Source: Snodgrassella alvi
GTDB taxonomy: Bacteria > Pseudomonadota > Gammaproteobacteria > Burkholderiales > Neisseriaceae
DNA: 64,000 bases
Assembly: GCF_040741455.2 (NCBI RefSeq)
Contig: NZ_CP160328.2
Span: 1,739,701-1,803,700, forward strand
Direction: 5' to 3'
Every line of letters begins with the position of its first letter. Within the stretch, counting starts at the first letter, position 1. The notes under the pieces were generated by a model. That model had not been told where the DNA came from. It ran no database searches and was given only the letters and a program-made list of their open reading frames with translations. A program made the translations under genes and the position numbers. This document shows, piece by piece, positions 1 to 10,347 of the stretch.

Positions 1-1805
1 CGACCATGAAATAGACGTAGGCGGATATGATGGTGAGCAAACAGTTTGACTAGCTGGGACTCCGCCAGATACAGGGACCACTGACTGGTCACGTAACCGC
101 CATCTTTGTTGCTGTCGGAATATCCGAGCATGATTTCCTGCAAATTGTTGCGGCTGTGTAGAAATGCGCGATACCAGGGCAGGCTAAACAGTTTGTCCAT
201 AATATCTACGCTTTTCTGCAAGGCATCAATGGTTTCAAATAAGGGAACGATGTTGATGCGGCTGCTGGGTTTTTCATTGTTGATGCTCAGCAGACCAGTT
301 TCTTTCAGCAGTAAGGCAACTACGAGTATGTCGCTGACACTTTCCGCATTCGAAATGATGCATTGATTAATGGCCGTTTCACCGTAATCATTTTTGATGC
401 GGGCAGCCGTTTGAAAAACAGTCAGTTCACGCATGGCATCGTTGCTGTACTGAATGTAAGGACTGTACAGCGGGCGTTGAGTGCTCAGTTCGCGTAGTAA
501 TACTCGTTGTTTGGCTGCTTCACTCAGTGTTTTAAAATCTTCCAAATCAGCATGAGCAAATAATTCAGTCACTACCTCTGTGTGTTTGGCCGCATGCTGA
601 CGCAGGTCTACAGACATCAAATGAAAGCCAAATAAAGAAACTGAACGAATCAGATCTGCCAGTTTGCCCTCACTGAGCAGGGCACTGCCATTTTCCTGTA
701 AGGATCTGGCGAGATGATTAAGCTCTTGCAGAAATTCCTCTGACTGTCGATAGAATGGTAAGCAGTAATGCTGATTGTACGGTTGTAAACCAAGTTGTTG
801 CCCGGTAGCACTAAGGCGAGTCTGTATGTAAGCGATGGCGCGACGATACGGCTCTTCCTTGTGGGCGGTTGCGGTATCTGGTGACAGTTCTGCCATGTGT
901 AGTACGCTGCTATTTACCTGAACACGGCGGGAAGATAGTGGCAATAGCTGATGGAGTTCATCCAGACACTGGTGGTAATGTTGAAATAAAGCTTTGGCCT
1001 GAAAGGAAAATGCTTCCTGTAATGTATCTGCATTGACATATGGATTGCCATCGCGATCACCTCCTACCCAGCCACCAATGGTGATTACATTAGGAAGGCT
1101 GACATCCGGATAGATACTGGTAAGCTGGCATTGTAGTTTACGGTAAAGTGCGGGTACGGCTTTAAAAAAACTTAATGGAAAATAGTTGATACTGTTGTAA
1201 ATTTCATCGCTTACGCTGATCTGAAAATGACGGGTTTCGTCGGTTTGCCAAAGAGCCAGCATAATGGCTTCAGCCTGCTGTTGCAGTTGTTCGCTGTTGG
1301 GATGTTGCTGATGGTTGCGTTCATTGAGAATGCTGCGGATATGGCGGTGAAAGCACAAAATACATTGTCGTTGTACTTCGGTAGGGTGGGCAGTTAGTAC
1401 AGCACTGATGCTGGTCTGTTGTAAGGATGTTTCCAATTCTGTGGTAGGTATTTGTTGCTGGCGAATCTGCTGTACAACATGATTAAAGCTGGTACGTCCG
1501 GAATGTTGACTGTTTTGTTCATATGTTTGACGCCGCCGTTCATGATGTACATCTTCTGCAATATTCAATACCTGTGCAAACAGACTACATGCGCGGATGA
1601 GATCTTGCTGCTGCCGTAAGTCAAGCGATGGCAGAGCTTGCTGGATGGTTATCTGCGGTTCTTTGCCATCGATAAGCTGGCTTAATACTGTTTGTACGGC
1701 TACGGTGGTTTCGTGAGCCAGCATATTCAATAATGCTTGGATCAGAAAGCTGATGTCAGCCGACAAGGGTGCATCTTTTTGTTCATCCAGAAGAGAAGCT
1801 GGCAT
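1..1805 (-). CDS. ppc: Phosphoenolpyruvate carboxylase, 3' end beyond the window
   Basis: Makes oxaloacetate from phosphoenolpyruvate and bicarbonate, refilling the TCA cycle in the cytoplasm. About 601 N-terminal residues are present of a family length near 880-900; the C-terminal third lies beyond the left edge. Translation shows the catalytic-His motif TAHPTE near residue 137, GWVGGDRDGNP near residue 245, ELSPDTATAHKEEPYR further on, and GYSDSNKDGG then FHGR just before the edge. All are signatures of bacterial PEPC. The ATG is preceded by GAGAA about 4 bases upstream. It is divergent from cysT. No frameshift is seen in the visible part. The identification is secure; only the C-terminus is unseen. 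Confidence 0.96.
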   Translation of the reverse strand, partial: MPASLLDEQKDAPLSADISFLIQALLNMLAHETTVAVQTVLSQLIDGKEPQITIQQALPSLDLRQQQDLIRACSLFAQVLNIAEDVHHERRRQTYEQNSQHSGRTSFNHVVQQIRQQQIPTTELETSLQQTSISAVLTAHPTEVQRQCILCFHRHIRSILNERNHQQHPNSEQLQQQAEAIMLALWQTDETRHFQISVSDEIYNSINYFPLSFFKAVPALYRKLQCQLTSIYPDVSLPNVITIGGWVGGDRDGNPYVNADTLQEAFSFQAKALFQHYHQCLDELHQLLPLSSRRVQVNSSVLHMAELSPDTATAHKEEPYRRAIAYIQTRLSATGQQLGLQPYNQHYCLPFYRQSEEFLQELNHLARSLQENGSALLSEGKLADLIRSVSLFGFHLMSVDLRQHAAKHTEVVTELFAHADLEDFKTLSEAAKQRVLLRELSTQRPLYSPYIQYSNDAMRELTVFQTAARIKNDYGETAINQCIISNAESVSDILVVALLLKETGLLSINNEKPSSRINIVPLFETIDALQKSVDIMDKLFSLPWYRAFLHSRNNLQEIMLGYSDSNKDGGYVTSQWSLYLAESQLVKLFAHHHIRLRLFHG

Positions 1806-2151
1806 TGTGTTCTCGCTATTGTAGATTGATATGTTTATGTTGAATAACTGTCTGCATGATATTACGTGGTGCAGGTGTCAGCAATACTGCTTTTCTGATA
1901 ATGGGTTATAACTGTGACTTATTAAGTTACAAAAATATATTCTTTCTCATTTGTCTGTACGGCCTTTTATATTGTTGGCTGCCTATTGCAGAGCAGAATG
2001 CGGTAGTCTTTGTTGTTTTGTTCTGTTTGTCATTTTTAGCCACGTTATTGTAGGTATTTAGCCTAAATAGGACTGATTTCAATTTACCGGTATATTTTTC
2101 TTTAATGTTGCCGGTAATGTTTATAGCAGTCGGGCATATGGGAGAAAAATT
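1806..2151. other. Divergent ppc/cysT intergenic region
   Basis: This 346-base AT-rich spacer separates divergent ppc and cysT, so it must hold both promoters, but I cannot fix either one. Two symmetric elements lie upstream of cysT: a perfect 7-1-7 palindrome TATTTAG-C-CTAAATA at 2055-2069, and the pair TTACCGG (2084-2090) / CCGGTAA (2111-2117). Either could be an operator or a leader hairpin. A 65-codon open frame at 1856-2053 has no good ribosome site and no recognisable product, so I do not call it. Confidence 0.4.
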
Positions 2152-2988
2152 ATGCTGTTAATGAAACAGCCATCTGTATTGCCCGGATTCTCTCTTAGTC
2201 TGGGTGTAAGTGTACTATCGCTGTCATTACTGGTGTTATTGCCTTTTGCCATGCTGGTGTGGACTGTGACTGATTTGGGCTGGTCTGGCTTTATACGAGT
2301 GATTTCTGAGCCACGCACACTTGCAGCTGTGTGGCTCACTCTGAAAATGTCATTACTGGCTATGCTAGCCAGTGTGCTGCTAGGAACTTTAGTTGCTTGG
2401 GTACTGGTACGCTATCAGTTCTGGGGCAAGGATATGGTTAATGCATTAGTCGATTTGCCTTTTGCTTTACCAACAGCAGTAACGGGGGTGGCGCTGGCTA
2501 CTTTATATGCTCCTACAGGCTGGATAGGCAGAATATTTACCAATATGGGCTTACAGGTAGCTTTTACCCCCACAGGTATTTGGCTGGCTTTATTGCTGGT
2601 TAGCTTGCCGTTTGTGGTACGAGCAGTACAACCTGTGCTGGCTGAATTATCGGGCGAATATGAAGAGGCCGCAGCAATTCTAGGCGCATCCAGATTCACT
2701 ATAGTGTTTCGGGTATTATTGCCGGAAGTATTGCCAGCACTGGTGATGGGGGCAGGAATGGCATTTGCAAGGGCAACGGGGGAATATGGTTCTGTCATTT
2801 TTATTGCAGGTAATGTACCTTTTAAATCAGAAATTCTGCCGCTCATAATAGTTAGTAAATTTGAGCTTTTTGATTTACCGGCTGCAGCGGCTGTGGCGCT
2901 ATTTATGTTGATAATATCTTTTGTTATTTTATTAACACTGAATTTATGGCAATGGCGCTTAAGCAGTCGTACACAGGGGCGCTACTGA
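2152..2988 (+). CDS. cysT: Sulfate/thiosulfate ABC transporter permease CysT (CysU)
   Basis: One of two inner-membrane channel subunits of the sulfate/thiosulfate importer feeding cysteine synthesis. The 278-residue protein is strongly hydrophobic with about six membrane segments. It has the loop EEAAAILGAS (EAA motif) near residue 170 that docks on the ATPase, and LDLPFALPTAVTGVAL-type sequence typical of CysT. GGAG lies 7 bases before the ATG. Its stop overlaps the cysW start as TGATG, so the two are translationally coupled. Order cysT-cysW-cysA is the classical one. No periplasmic sulfate-binding protein gene (sbp/cysP) is adjacent. Confidence 0.93.
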   Translation: MLLMKQPSVLPGFSLSLGVSVLSLSLLVLLPFAMLVWTVTDLGWSGFIRVISEPRTLAAVWLTLKMSLLAMLASVLLGTLVAWVLVRYQFWGKDMVNALVDLPFALPTAVTGVALATLYAPTGWIGRIFTNMGLQVAFTPTGIWLALLLVSLPFVVRAVQPVLAELSGEYEEAAAILGASRFTIVFRVLLPEVLPALVMGAGMAFARATGEYGSVIFIAGNVPFKSEILPLIIVSKFELFDLPAAAAVALFMLIISFVILLTLNLWQWRLSSRTQGRY

Positions 2989-3860
2989 TGAGTATCGTGA
3001 AGACCAATGCATTGCTCACTGAGCCAAAATGGTTGCGTTATTTACTTATTGGCATAACTTTATTGTGTCTGAGTGTATTGCTGCTTCTACCCTTATTATC
3101 CGTATTTAGTTATGCGCTGGCAAAGGGCTGGGAACTATATATGGCTGCTTTGCTGGATGATGAAGCTCTGGCTGCCATGCGTCTGTCACTGTTGATTACC
3201 CTGATTGTGGTACCGATTAATGTGGTATTGGGTGTGGCTATGGCATGGCTGTTAACCCATTTTACATTTCGGGGTAAGCAGTTGTGGACAACATTACTGG
3301 ATCTACCATTCGCTGTTTCTCCAGTTGTGGCTGGTCTGATGTTTGTATTGTTGTTTGGCAGCAATAGCTGGCTTGGAAGCTGGATGGAAGCGCATGGTGT
3401 GCAAGTTATCTTTGCTATTCCCGGCATGATATTGGCTACTTTGTTCGTTACTTTTCCCTTTGTGGCGCGGGAATTAATTCCATTAATGCAGGCTCAGGGT
3501 AGTAGTGAAGAGCAGGCGGCACTGATACTCGGTGCCAGTGGTTGGCAGATGTTTTGGCGTGTTACCTTACCGAATCTGAAATGGGCGCTGGTATACGGCA
3601 TTATCCTGACAAATGCTCGTGCAATGGGAGAGTTTGGCGCAGTAAGTATGGTTTCCGGACATATTCGTGGCGAAACCAATACTATGCCGTTGCTGGTAGA
3701 GATGATGTACAACGAATACAACATGGTAGGTGCGTTTGCTGTATCCAGCCTTTTGGCCTTACTGGCCTTATGTACACTACTGTTGCAAAAGTATCTCGAC
3801 TGGCGCCAGACACGTATGTATAGGGATGCACAACGTGCACGTATAGCAGTAACCAATTAA
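2988..3860 (+). CDS. cysW: Sulfate/thiosulfate ABC transporter permease CysW
   Basis: Second permease of the sulfate/thiosulfate importer, pairing with CysT in the inner membrane. I place the start at ATG 2988, inside the cysT stop (TGATG), giving 290 residues. A longer in-frame start at 2946 would overlap cysT by 43 bases and is less likely; AGGGGCG lies 8-14 bases before 2988. The protein has about six membrane segments and an EAA loop (EEQAALILGASG). It ends 31 bases before cysA. The CysW assignment over CysT rests on position and on sequence such as FVTFPFVARELIPLM and RAMGEFGAVSMVSGHIRGET. Confidence 0.92.
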   Translation: MSIVKTNALLTEPKWLRYLLIGITLLCLSVLLLLPLLSVFSYALAKGWELYMAALLDDEALAAMRLSLLITLIVVPINVVLGVAMAWLLTHFTFRGKQLWTTLLDLPFAVSPVVAGLMFVLLFGSNSWLGSWMEAHGVQVIFAIPGMILATLFVTFPFVARELIPLMQAQGSSEEQAALILGASGWQMFWRVTLPNLKWALVYGIILTNARAMGEFGAVSMVSGHIRGETNTMPLLVEMMYNEYNMVGAFAVSSLLALLALCTLLLQKYLDWRQTRMYRDAQRARIAVTN

Positions 3861-3891
3861 ACAGTCAGGTACATAGCATTGAGTAGCGATT

Positions 3892-4974
3892 ATGAGTATC
3901 CGTATCCAGCATTTGAATAAATCTTATGGCGAATATCCTGCCTTGCAGGATATCAATCTACAGGTGCCTAATGGTTCATTAACCGCTTTACTGGGACCTT
4001 CAGGTTGTGGCAAAACCACGTTGCTGCGTATCATTGCGGGGTTGGAATATGCAGATTCCGGTGAACTTTTTTTTGGAGATGAGGAGGTCAGCAATCTGCA
4101 TATACGAGAACGGCGGGTGGGCTTTATGTTTCAGCACTATGCGCTGTTTCGCCATATGACCGTGTTTGAAAATGTTGCTTTCGGATTGAAAGTAATACCC
4201 CGACGTATACGCCCCGATAAAGATGAAATAGCAGCACGAGTGGAAGAGTTATTAAAGCTGGTACAGCTGGAATGGTTAGCCAAAGTGTACCCGCAGCAAT
4301 TATCCGGCGGCCAACGTCAACGTATTGCACTGGCACGTGCTCTGGCTACCAAACCAAAATTGCTGTTGCTAGATGAACCTTTTGGTGCACTGGATGCTAA
4401 GGTACGTAAGGAATTGCGCCAGTGGCTGGTAGAAATACATCATCAATTGGGTATTACCAGTGTGCTGGTCACTCATGATCAGGAAGAGGCTCTGGAAATG
4501 GCTGATCAGATTGTGGTGATGAATCAGGGCAAAATCGAGCAAAGCGGTGCAGCAGCTTCTTTGTATGATCATCCTGAAAATGTTTTTGTGACGGAGTTTT
4601 TAGGTGAAGTAAATGTATTTGAAGATGCTTGTATTGAACAGGGGCAATTGTGTCTAGGGCACTATCGTGAACCTGTCACCACTGGTGAGCGGACACGCCA
4701 AAATGTAACTGTCTATGTGCGTCCGCAAGAACTACAAATATTAACGGAAAACCAAAGTAATGTCATAGATTCAGCTATAGTGGAAGAAATACATATTATT
4801 GGTGCACAAATAAGATTATGGCTGTGCCGTTATAATAATAAACAGCGAGTTCAAGTGTGGCTTTCTCCGGCTGAATTCCGTACACTGAATTTGCAACCAG
4901 AACAGATAGTCTGGTTTAAACCGCTACGCTTGACCATGTTTAGGCTGCCAGAAATGGTGGATTTTATGATTTAA
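3892..4974 (+). CDS. cysA: Sulfate/thiosulfate ABC transporter ATPase CysA
   Basis: Energises sulfate/thiosulfate import by hydrolysing ATP at the cytoplasmic face of CysTW. The 360 residues contain Walker [10 protein letters not shown] (35-43), signature LSGGQRQR (near 135), Walker [12 protein letters not shown], and the switch His in [10 protein letters not shown]. The C-terminal third is a TOBE-like regulatory domain. It is the last gene of cysTWA. Only a weak ribosome site (GAGTAG) precedes the ATG, suggesting coupling to cysW. Length is normal for the family. Confidence 0.95.
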   Translation: MSIRIQHLNKSYGEYPALQDINLQVPNGSLTALLGPSGCGKTTLLRIIAGLEYADSGELFFGDEEVSNLHIRERRVGFMFQHYALFRHMTVFENVAFGLKVIPRRIRPDKDEIAARVEELLKLVQLEWLAKVYPQQLSGGQRQRIALARALATKPKLLLLDEPFGALDAKVRKELRQWLVEIHHQLGITSVLVTHDQEEALEMADQIVVMNQGKIEQSGAAASLYDHPENVFVTEFLGEVNVFEDACIEQGQLCLGHYREPVTTGERTRQNVTVYVRPQELQILTENQSNVIDSAIVEEIHIIGAQIRLWLCRYNNKQRVQVWLSPAEFRTLNLQPEQIVWFKPLRLTMFRLPEMVDFMI

Positions 4975-5324
4975 AGCTTGCACGACACTCAAATCAACCA
5001 TGATATAACCAGAAGTATCCTGCACAGGTAGCGGGATAAAACTTATAACCGTTGATTCAAATGTGCAGTGATTAAAATATGATTTCCTCCATTCCTAATT
5101 TTATTGTGTTGGCTGATAAATCGTGTTCATTTTACTTATTTGATTTAAGACAAGTATTGAGTGTATCACTGCTGGAAATTTTATGCTAATAAGATATTTT
5201 TCTGTATCAGTATGATTTATTTCTTATTTAGCATTGATTAGAAGTCTCAAACTGAATATTTTATAATTCTCTTAACATGCTATGAGTACAGATAATTAGA
5301 TTCTGTAATATCTGAAGAAAAGCT

Positions 5325-5348
5325 TACTCTATAAATTTTTATAGAGTA
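5325..5348 (+). terminator. Possible AT-rich terminator downstream of cysA
   Basis: Perfect 11-bp inverted repeat TACTCTATAAA / TTTATAGAGTA with a 2-base loop, 350 bases after cysA. The stem is AT-rich and no clean T-run follows, so it may not work as a terminator. Confidence 0.3.
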
Positions 5349-5395
5349 TTAATATTAATGTGGTGTAATTGAGCTATTGAACGATTCAAATAAAA

Positions 5396-5432
5396 ACAAA
5401 AAGGGTGTGCGAAAATTTCCGTACACCCTTTT
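5396..5432 (-). terminator. Rho-independent terminator of murA
   Basis: An 11-bp stem AAGGGTGTGCG / CGTACACCCTT (one G-U pair) with an 8-base loop lies 15 bases past the murA stop. On the minus strand it is followed by a T-rich tract. The plus-strand side also ends in TTTT, so it may work in both directions. It would end the long pilB-to-murA gene run. Confidence 0.85.
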
Positions 5433-5447
5433 AATATTCGTGAATTT

Positions 5448-6713
<1,266 letters not shown>

Positions 6714-6747
6714 CTAGATTTGGCAGAAATAGGTTTTTCTATATTGT

Positions 6748-6996
6748 TTATTGCTGTTTTTCTGCCCATTCAGACGGTGTTGCAGCTGTGGTGATGGAAA
6801 GTGCATGTAATTCATTACTGGCAATTTGTTGTGCGAGACCATCTTTTATCATGCGATGACGGGCCAGACGGTTTTTTCCGGTAAAGGCACCAGACACAAT
6901 CCGAGCAAAGAAATGGTGTCCATCTCCTTCTACTTCGAGATATTCGCACGGTAACAGATTGGCAATCATGGCTTTTACCTCTTCAGGTGTTAACAT
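6748..6996 (-). CDS. ibaG: BolA/IbaG-family protein
   Basis: Small BolA-fold protein. Relatives partner monothiol glutaredoxins in iron-sulfur handling, and IbaG has been linked to acid stress and envelope homeostasis. I use ATG 6996 (82 residues) because GGAG precedes it and homology begins there (MLTPEEVKAMIANLL). The open frame extends 50 codons upstream but overlaps yadH. VEGDGHHFFARIVS and KNRLARHRMI fit the BolA domain, and the His in DGHHF is the usual conserved ligand position. It sits directly upstream of murA as in enterobacteria. Confidence 0.9.
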   Translation of the reverse strand: MLTPEEVKAMIANLLPCEYLEVEGDGHHFFARIVSGAFTGKNRLARHRMIKDGLAQQIASNELHALSITTAATPSEWAEKQQ

Positions 6997-7052
6997 GACG
7001 GGCTCCAGAAAAGCTAGTGATAAATGGCGGCTATTATAGCGTTTTAGTTTGT

Positions 7053-7814
7053 CTAATTGCGTAATTTCCAGCCAGATTTTAGGATGGCACAGACAAGAAT
7101 ACACAGAATAATGGCAAAGCTGCTCACTACGGTAAGTGCTAGCCATGGTGAGGAGTCACTCTGGCCAAAAAAGCCATATCTGAAGCCATCAATCATGTAA
7201 AAAACCGGATTGAAATGGCTGAGGGTTCGCCAGAATGAGGGTAGGCTATTAATGGAATAAAATACACCTGAAAGGAATGTTAAAGGCATAATCAGGAAGT
7301 TTTGGAAAGCAGCTAATTGGTCAAATTTTTCTGCGACTATGCCTGCTAACAGACCAAACATGCCCATGATGGCGCAGCCCAATAAGGCGAAGATGATTAT
7401 CCAACCAAGATGGTGTGGAATGGGTAAACCGAAAAAGGCAGTGACAGCAATTACTCCGATGCCAACCATTAATCCGCGCAAAATTGAGGCGCCAACATAA
7501 GCGCAGAAGAATGCTGCTGTACCCAGAGGTGGTAATAGGATAAATATAAGATTACCGGTAATACGTGACTGAATTAGGCTGGAGGAGGAGTTGGCGAAGG
7601 CATTCTGTAGCATGGACATCATAGCCAAACCCGGTATCAGAAAGGCCGTATAGCTAACTCCAGGCAGGATATCTGGGCGTCCTTTCATGACTTGTGCAAA
7701 TATCAGCTGATAAAGTAAAGCGGTCAAAATAGGTGCAGATAGGGTTTGAAACCCTACTTTCCAGAAGCGCAAGACTTCTTTTTTTAATAATGTGTAGCAA
7801 CCAGTGATATTCAT
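7053..7814 (-). CDS. yadH: ABC-2 type transporter permease, YadH-like
   Basis: Inner-membrane permease of an ABC exporter of unknown substrate. The 253 residues carry about six hydrophobic segments, and an ABC-2 signature region with FLSGVFYSINSLP and NPVFYMIDGFRYGFFG. Its ATG lies inside the stop of the ATPase gene upstream (ATGA overlap), so the two form one transporter. The symbol follows E. coli YadH by overall similarity. Substrate cannot be told from sequence; relatives include NodJ-type exporters. Confidence 0.82.
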   Translation of the reverse strand: MNITGCYTLLKKEVLRFWKVGFQTLSAPILTALLYQLIFAQVMKGRPDILPGVSYTAFLIPGLAMMSMLQNAFANSSSSLIQSRITGNLIFILLPPLGTAAFFCAYVGASILRGLMVGIGVIAVTAFFGLPIPHHLGWIIIFALLGCAIMGMFGLLAGIVAEKFDQLAAFQNFLIMPLTFLSGVFYSINSLPSFWRTLSHFNPVFYMIDGFRYGFFGQSDSSPWLALTVVSSFAIILCILVCAILKSGWKLRN

Positions 7815-8728
7815 TTTTCATCTTTCATGTGGTCGCTGGTGAGGCGCAGGAAAACATTTTCAAGATCATTCTCCAGGATTTGTAGGTTTCTGACATTTAT
7901 ATTTTGGTTTTGCAGGCTTTGTAGCATAGTGGCCAATTGGCTGTAGTCTGCTAGTTTCAGAAGGTAGTTGTAGCCATCTTCTTTGATGATTTGCTGACGC
8001 AGATTTTCTGGTAATTTTTGATCAAGTGTTAAGGCCAGTTGTTTATCGGTTTCTGCGTGCAGCAGATTCTGGGTACTATCTAATGCCACAATTTCACCAT
8101 GTTTCAGCATGGCGATCCGATTACACAATGATTGTGCTTCTTCAAGATAATGTGTGGTTAGAATGATGGTATGGCCGGCTTTGTTTAGTCTGGTAATGAA
8201 TTGCCACAGGTTTTGGCGTAATTCTACGTCGACGCCAGCGGTGGGTTCATCCAGTACAATAACGGGTGGGCGGTGTACCAGAGCCAGTGCCACCATAACA
8301 CGGCGTTTCATGCCACCGGAAAGGTTACGGGTATTGGTGTTGGCTTTATCTGCCAAGCCAAGATTGGTAATGATTTCATCAATCCATTCATCATTTTTAT
8401 GTAAGCCGAAATAACCGGATTGAAACAGTAATGCTTCGCGCACGCTGAAAAATGGATCAAAAACCAGCTCCTGAGGTACAACACCAAGAAGTTTACGGGT
8501 GGTATTGGGTTCACGTTGTACATCGTGGCCGCAAATGCTGATGTGACCGGAAGTCAGACGGCTGAGTCCTGCCATTGCAGAGATAAGGGTGGTTTTGCCG
8601 GCACCATTAGGGCCAAGAAGGCCAAAAAACTCACCTGATTGAACGCTGAAACTGACGCCTTTCAGGGCGGTAAAACCGTTGGAGTAGGTTTTGACTGCCT
8701 GATGAATGCTAAGAGCGGGGGATGTCAT
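7811..8728 (-). CDS. yadG: ABC transporter ATP-binding protein, YadG-like
   Basis: ATPase partner of the YadH-like permease. In 305 residues it shows Walker [10 protein letters not shown] (39-47), signature NLSGGMKRR (near 135), Walker [13 protein letters not shown] and switch His in [10 protein letters not shown]. It belongs to the CcmA/NodI-type ABC-2 exporter ATPases, with a C-terminal extension of about 90 residues typical of the group. It starts 49 bases after yacG on the same strand and overlaps yadH by 4 bases. Substrate unknown. Confidence 0.85.
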   Translation of the reverse strand: MTSPALSIHQAVKTYSNGFTALKGVSFSVQSGEFFGLLGPNGAGKTTLISAMAGLSRLTSGHISICGHDVQREPNTTRKLLGVVPQELVFDPFFSVREALLFQSGYFGLHKNDEWIDEIITNLGLADKANTNTRNLSGGMKRRVMVALALVHRPPVIVLDEPTAGVDVELRQNLWQFITRLNKAGHTIILTTHYLEEAQSLCNRIAMLKHGEIVALDSTQNLLHAETDKQLALTLDQKLPENLRQQIIKEDGYNYLLKLADYSQLATMLQSLQNQNINVRNLQILENDLENVFLRLTSDHMKDEK

Positions 8729-8777
8729 AGGTTGAATGAATATTTGTAAGTGTTTGGGATAATGTAATCAATATAGG

Positions 8778-8975
8778 TTAATGCTTTGATGGTTTGAGTT
8801 CTTCGCTCAGAGGTTGATCTTCATCTGCCGGCAAGTTATAGCCTTCACTGGCCCATGCTCCCAAATCAATCATTTTACAGCGTTCGCAACAGAACGGCCG
8901 GAAACGGTTTGCTGTAATCCAGGCGACGTTTTGGCCACAAGTAGGACAAGTAACGGTGATGATTTTTTCAGTCAT
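8778..8975 (-). CDS. yacG: YacG-family zinc protein (DNA gyrase inhibitor)
   Basis: Small zinc-binding protein; in E. coli YacG binds GyrB and inhibits gyrase. The 65 residues show the ligand pattern C10-x2-C13 ... C29-x3-C33 (CPTCGQ and FCCERC), the KMIDLGAW stretch after it, and an acidic tail. Start ATG overlaps the zapD stop by one base (TAATG). The coaE-zapD-yacG order is widely conserved. Confidence 0.92.
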   Translation of the reverse strand: MTEKIITVTCPTCGQNVAWITANRFRPFCCERCKMIDLGAWASEGYNLPADEDQPLSEELKPSKH

Positions 8976-9736
8976 TATTTGATTACTGCATCGAAGCTAC
9001 ACATTACGAGCGTGAACGGAATGTCGGTGGTCAGTACTAATCCGCGTGCCTGTTGTTGTGATGCTTGTAAAAAGCGAATATGGGTGAAATATTTATTAGC
9101 AGAAACTTCTGGCAAAGCTGTTTCATGCTGGGCAACATTAATACCAAGCAAGTGGATATTCTGCCCCAAACTGTTGTGCTGATAGCTGCCTGCATTTGCT
9201 ACACACTCTACCGACAGACTATTGTGACGCAGGATTTCCAGTAGTAGGCTGATGGCTTCATAAGTTGGGAGCAGGCTTTGAATCCATTGTCGTAGCTGGC
9301 TTTCGCGTTCTTCTGGATTTTTCTGCTGCCAGTAATAATATGAGGGTAAATCATATGGGCTGGTACCGCCAGGTACAAATATTCTTTGTTTGATGGCCAT
9401 CAGCCATTCATTTTCGCGCAGATGTTGTCCAAATTTCTGTTGAACATTCTGTAGATTAGATATTGCCGTCTGAATGGTTTCCAGTGCATCCTTACCATCT
9501 TCACCCCGTTGTCGTGCCAGACCTTTTTGACGTTCCAGCTCCTGTAGAATATCCAATTTGAGCTCGGCACGCGCGGCAGCTTCCATGATTTCAAACAGTG
9601 AAAACAATGCACAGTGATGTGCCCAGACTTCCTTGCGTACTACGACTTCATGAAAGTGCCTGAACAAGTAGGCGATACGTAAAAAATTCCGCACGCGCTC
9701 GGACAAGGGATGTTCGAAATGGATTATATCTGTCAT
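8975..9736 (-). CDS. zapD: Cell division protein ZapD
   Basis: FtsZ-associated protein that cross-links FtsZ filaments at the Z ring. The 253 residues match the usual length. The N-terminus IIHFEHPLSERVRNFLR is characteristic, as are GGTSPYDLPSYYYW and LLEILR further on. The ATG overlaps the coaE stop (ATGA), and the stop overlaps the yacG start, so translation of coaE-zapD-yacG is coupled. The coding strand's complement contains an exact Neisseria-type uptake 10-mer at 9465-9474. Confidence 0.93.
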   Translation of the reverse strand: MTDIIHFEHPLSERVRNFLRIAYLFRHFHEVVVRKEVWAHHCALFSLFEIMEAAARAELKLDILQELERQKGLARQRGEDGKDALETIQTAISNLQNVQQKFGQHLRENEWLMAIKQRIFVPGGTSPYDLPSYYYWQQKNPEERESQLRQWIQSLLPTYEAISLLLEILRHNSLSVECVANAGSYQHNSLGQNIHLLGINVAQHETALPEVSANKYFTHIRFLQASQQQARGLVLTTDIPFTLVMCSFDAVIK

Positions 9737-10347
9737 AACGTGGATGGTGGTAAAGCCTGATAGAAGTGATGGAGCTTCAGGACTTCCTGCTCAAGTTGTG
9801 GCCGGTTGCCATCATTAGTAATTGTGTCATCAGCAATAACTTTTCTGCTCTTGCTGTCAGCCTGTTGCGCCATAATAGCACGTATTGCGGATTCGTCTAG
9901 ACCACTGCGTAGCTGAACTCTTTGTATACAAAGATTAACAGGAGCTTCGATGATAAGTATACGCTGCACCAGTTTTTGAAATTCGGGTTTTTCCGCCAGT
10001 AGTGGTATTTCAATAATGCCATATTGTTTGTCTGGAGAAATTTGCTGTTTGGCCTGTTGCAACCCTTGCCAGATGAGCGGATGAAGAATGTTTTCCAGTC
10101 GTTGGCGATGAGTTGAATCAGCAAATACCCAGTTACGCAGTTGGTTCCGATCCAGACTGCCGTCTGCCAGAAATAGCTGGCTGCCACATTGTTTTTTGAT
10201 TTCAGGTAATGCCAAACCATGTGGTGCAGTAAGCTGATGGGCTATTTCATCGGCATTTATTACTGGTATACCTAAGCTAGCAAAACAACTGGCTACAGTG
10301 GTTTTACCGCTACCAATTCCACCGCTTAGTCCAACCCAGATTGTCAT
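9733..10347 (-). CDS. coaE: Dephospho-CoA kinase
   Basis: Last step of coenzyme A synthesis: phosphorylates dephospho-CoA with ATP. I take ATG 10347, which overlaps the pilD stop (ATGA), giving 204 residues. A longer in-frame start at 10374 adds nine residues inside pilD and is less likely. The P-loop GGIGSGKTT is at residues 9-17, followed by INADEIAHQLTAPHG (substrate-binding region). It lies between pilD and zapD, a conserved placement in beta- and gammaproteobacteria. Confidence 0.95.
   Translation of the reverse strand: MTIWVGLSGGIGSGKTTVASCFASLGIPVINADEIAHQLTAPHGLALPEIKKQCGSQLFLADGSLDRNQLRNWVFADSTHRQRLENILHPLIWQGLQQAKQQISPDKQYGIIEIPLLAEKPEFQKLVQRILIIEAPVNLCIQRVQLRSGLDESAIRAIMAQQADSKSRKVIADDTITNDGNRPQLEQEVLKLHHFYQALPPSTL

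Larger units (their letters stand above)
4975..5447. other. AT-rich spacer between convergent cysA and murA
   Basis: This 473-base spacer lies between convergent genes. I see no open frame with a plausible start or product, no tRNA and no repeat array. It holds the murA terminator at its right end and an AT-rich hairpin at 5325-5348. The remainder may be decayed sequence, but nothing in it is recognisable. Confidence 0.5.

Noticed and set aside
1856-2053. 65-codon open frame between ppc and cysT
   Set aside because: No convincing ribosome site, biased hydrophobic composition from T-rich DNA, and it fills the region needed for two divergent promoters.
2946-2987. Upstream cysW start at 2946
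   Set aside because: Would overlap cysT by 43 bases; the ATG at 2988 within TGATG has a better placed ribosome site and the usual N-terminus.
6997-7146. 50-codon N-terminal extension of ibaG
   Set aside because: It overlaps yadH, and the BolA-type homology and GGAG site both point to ATG 6996.
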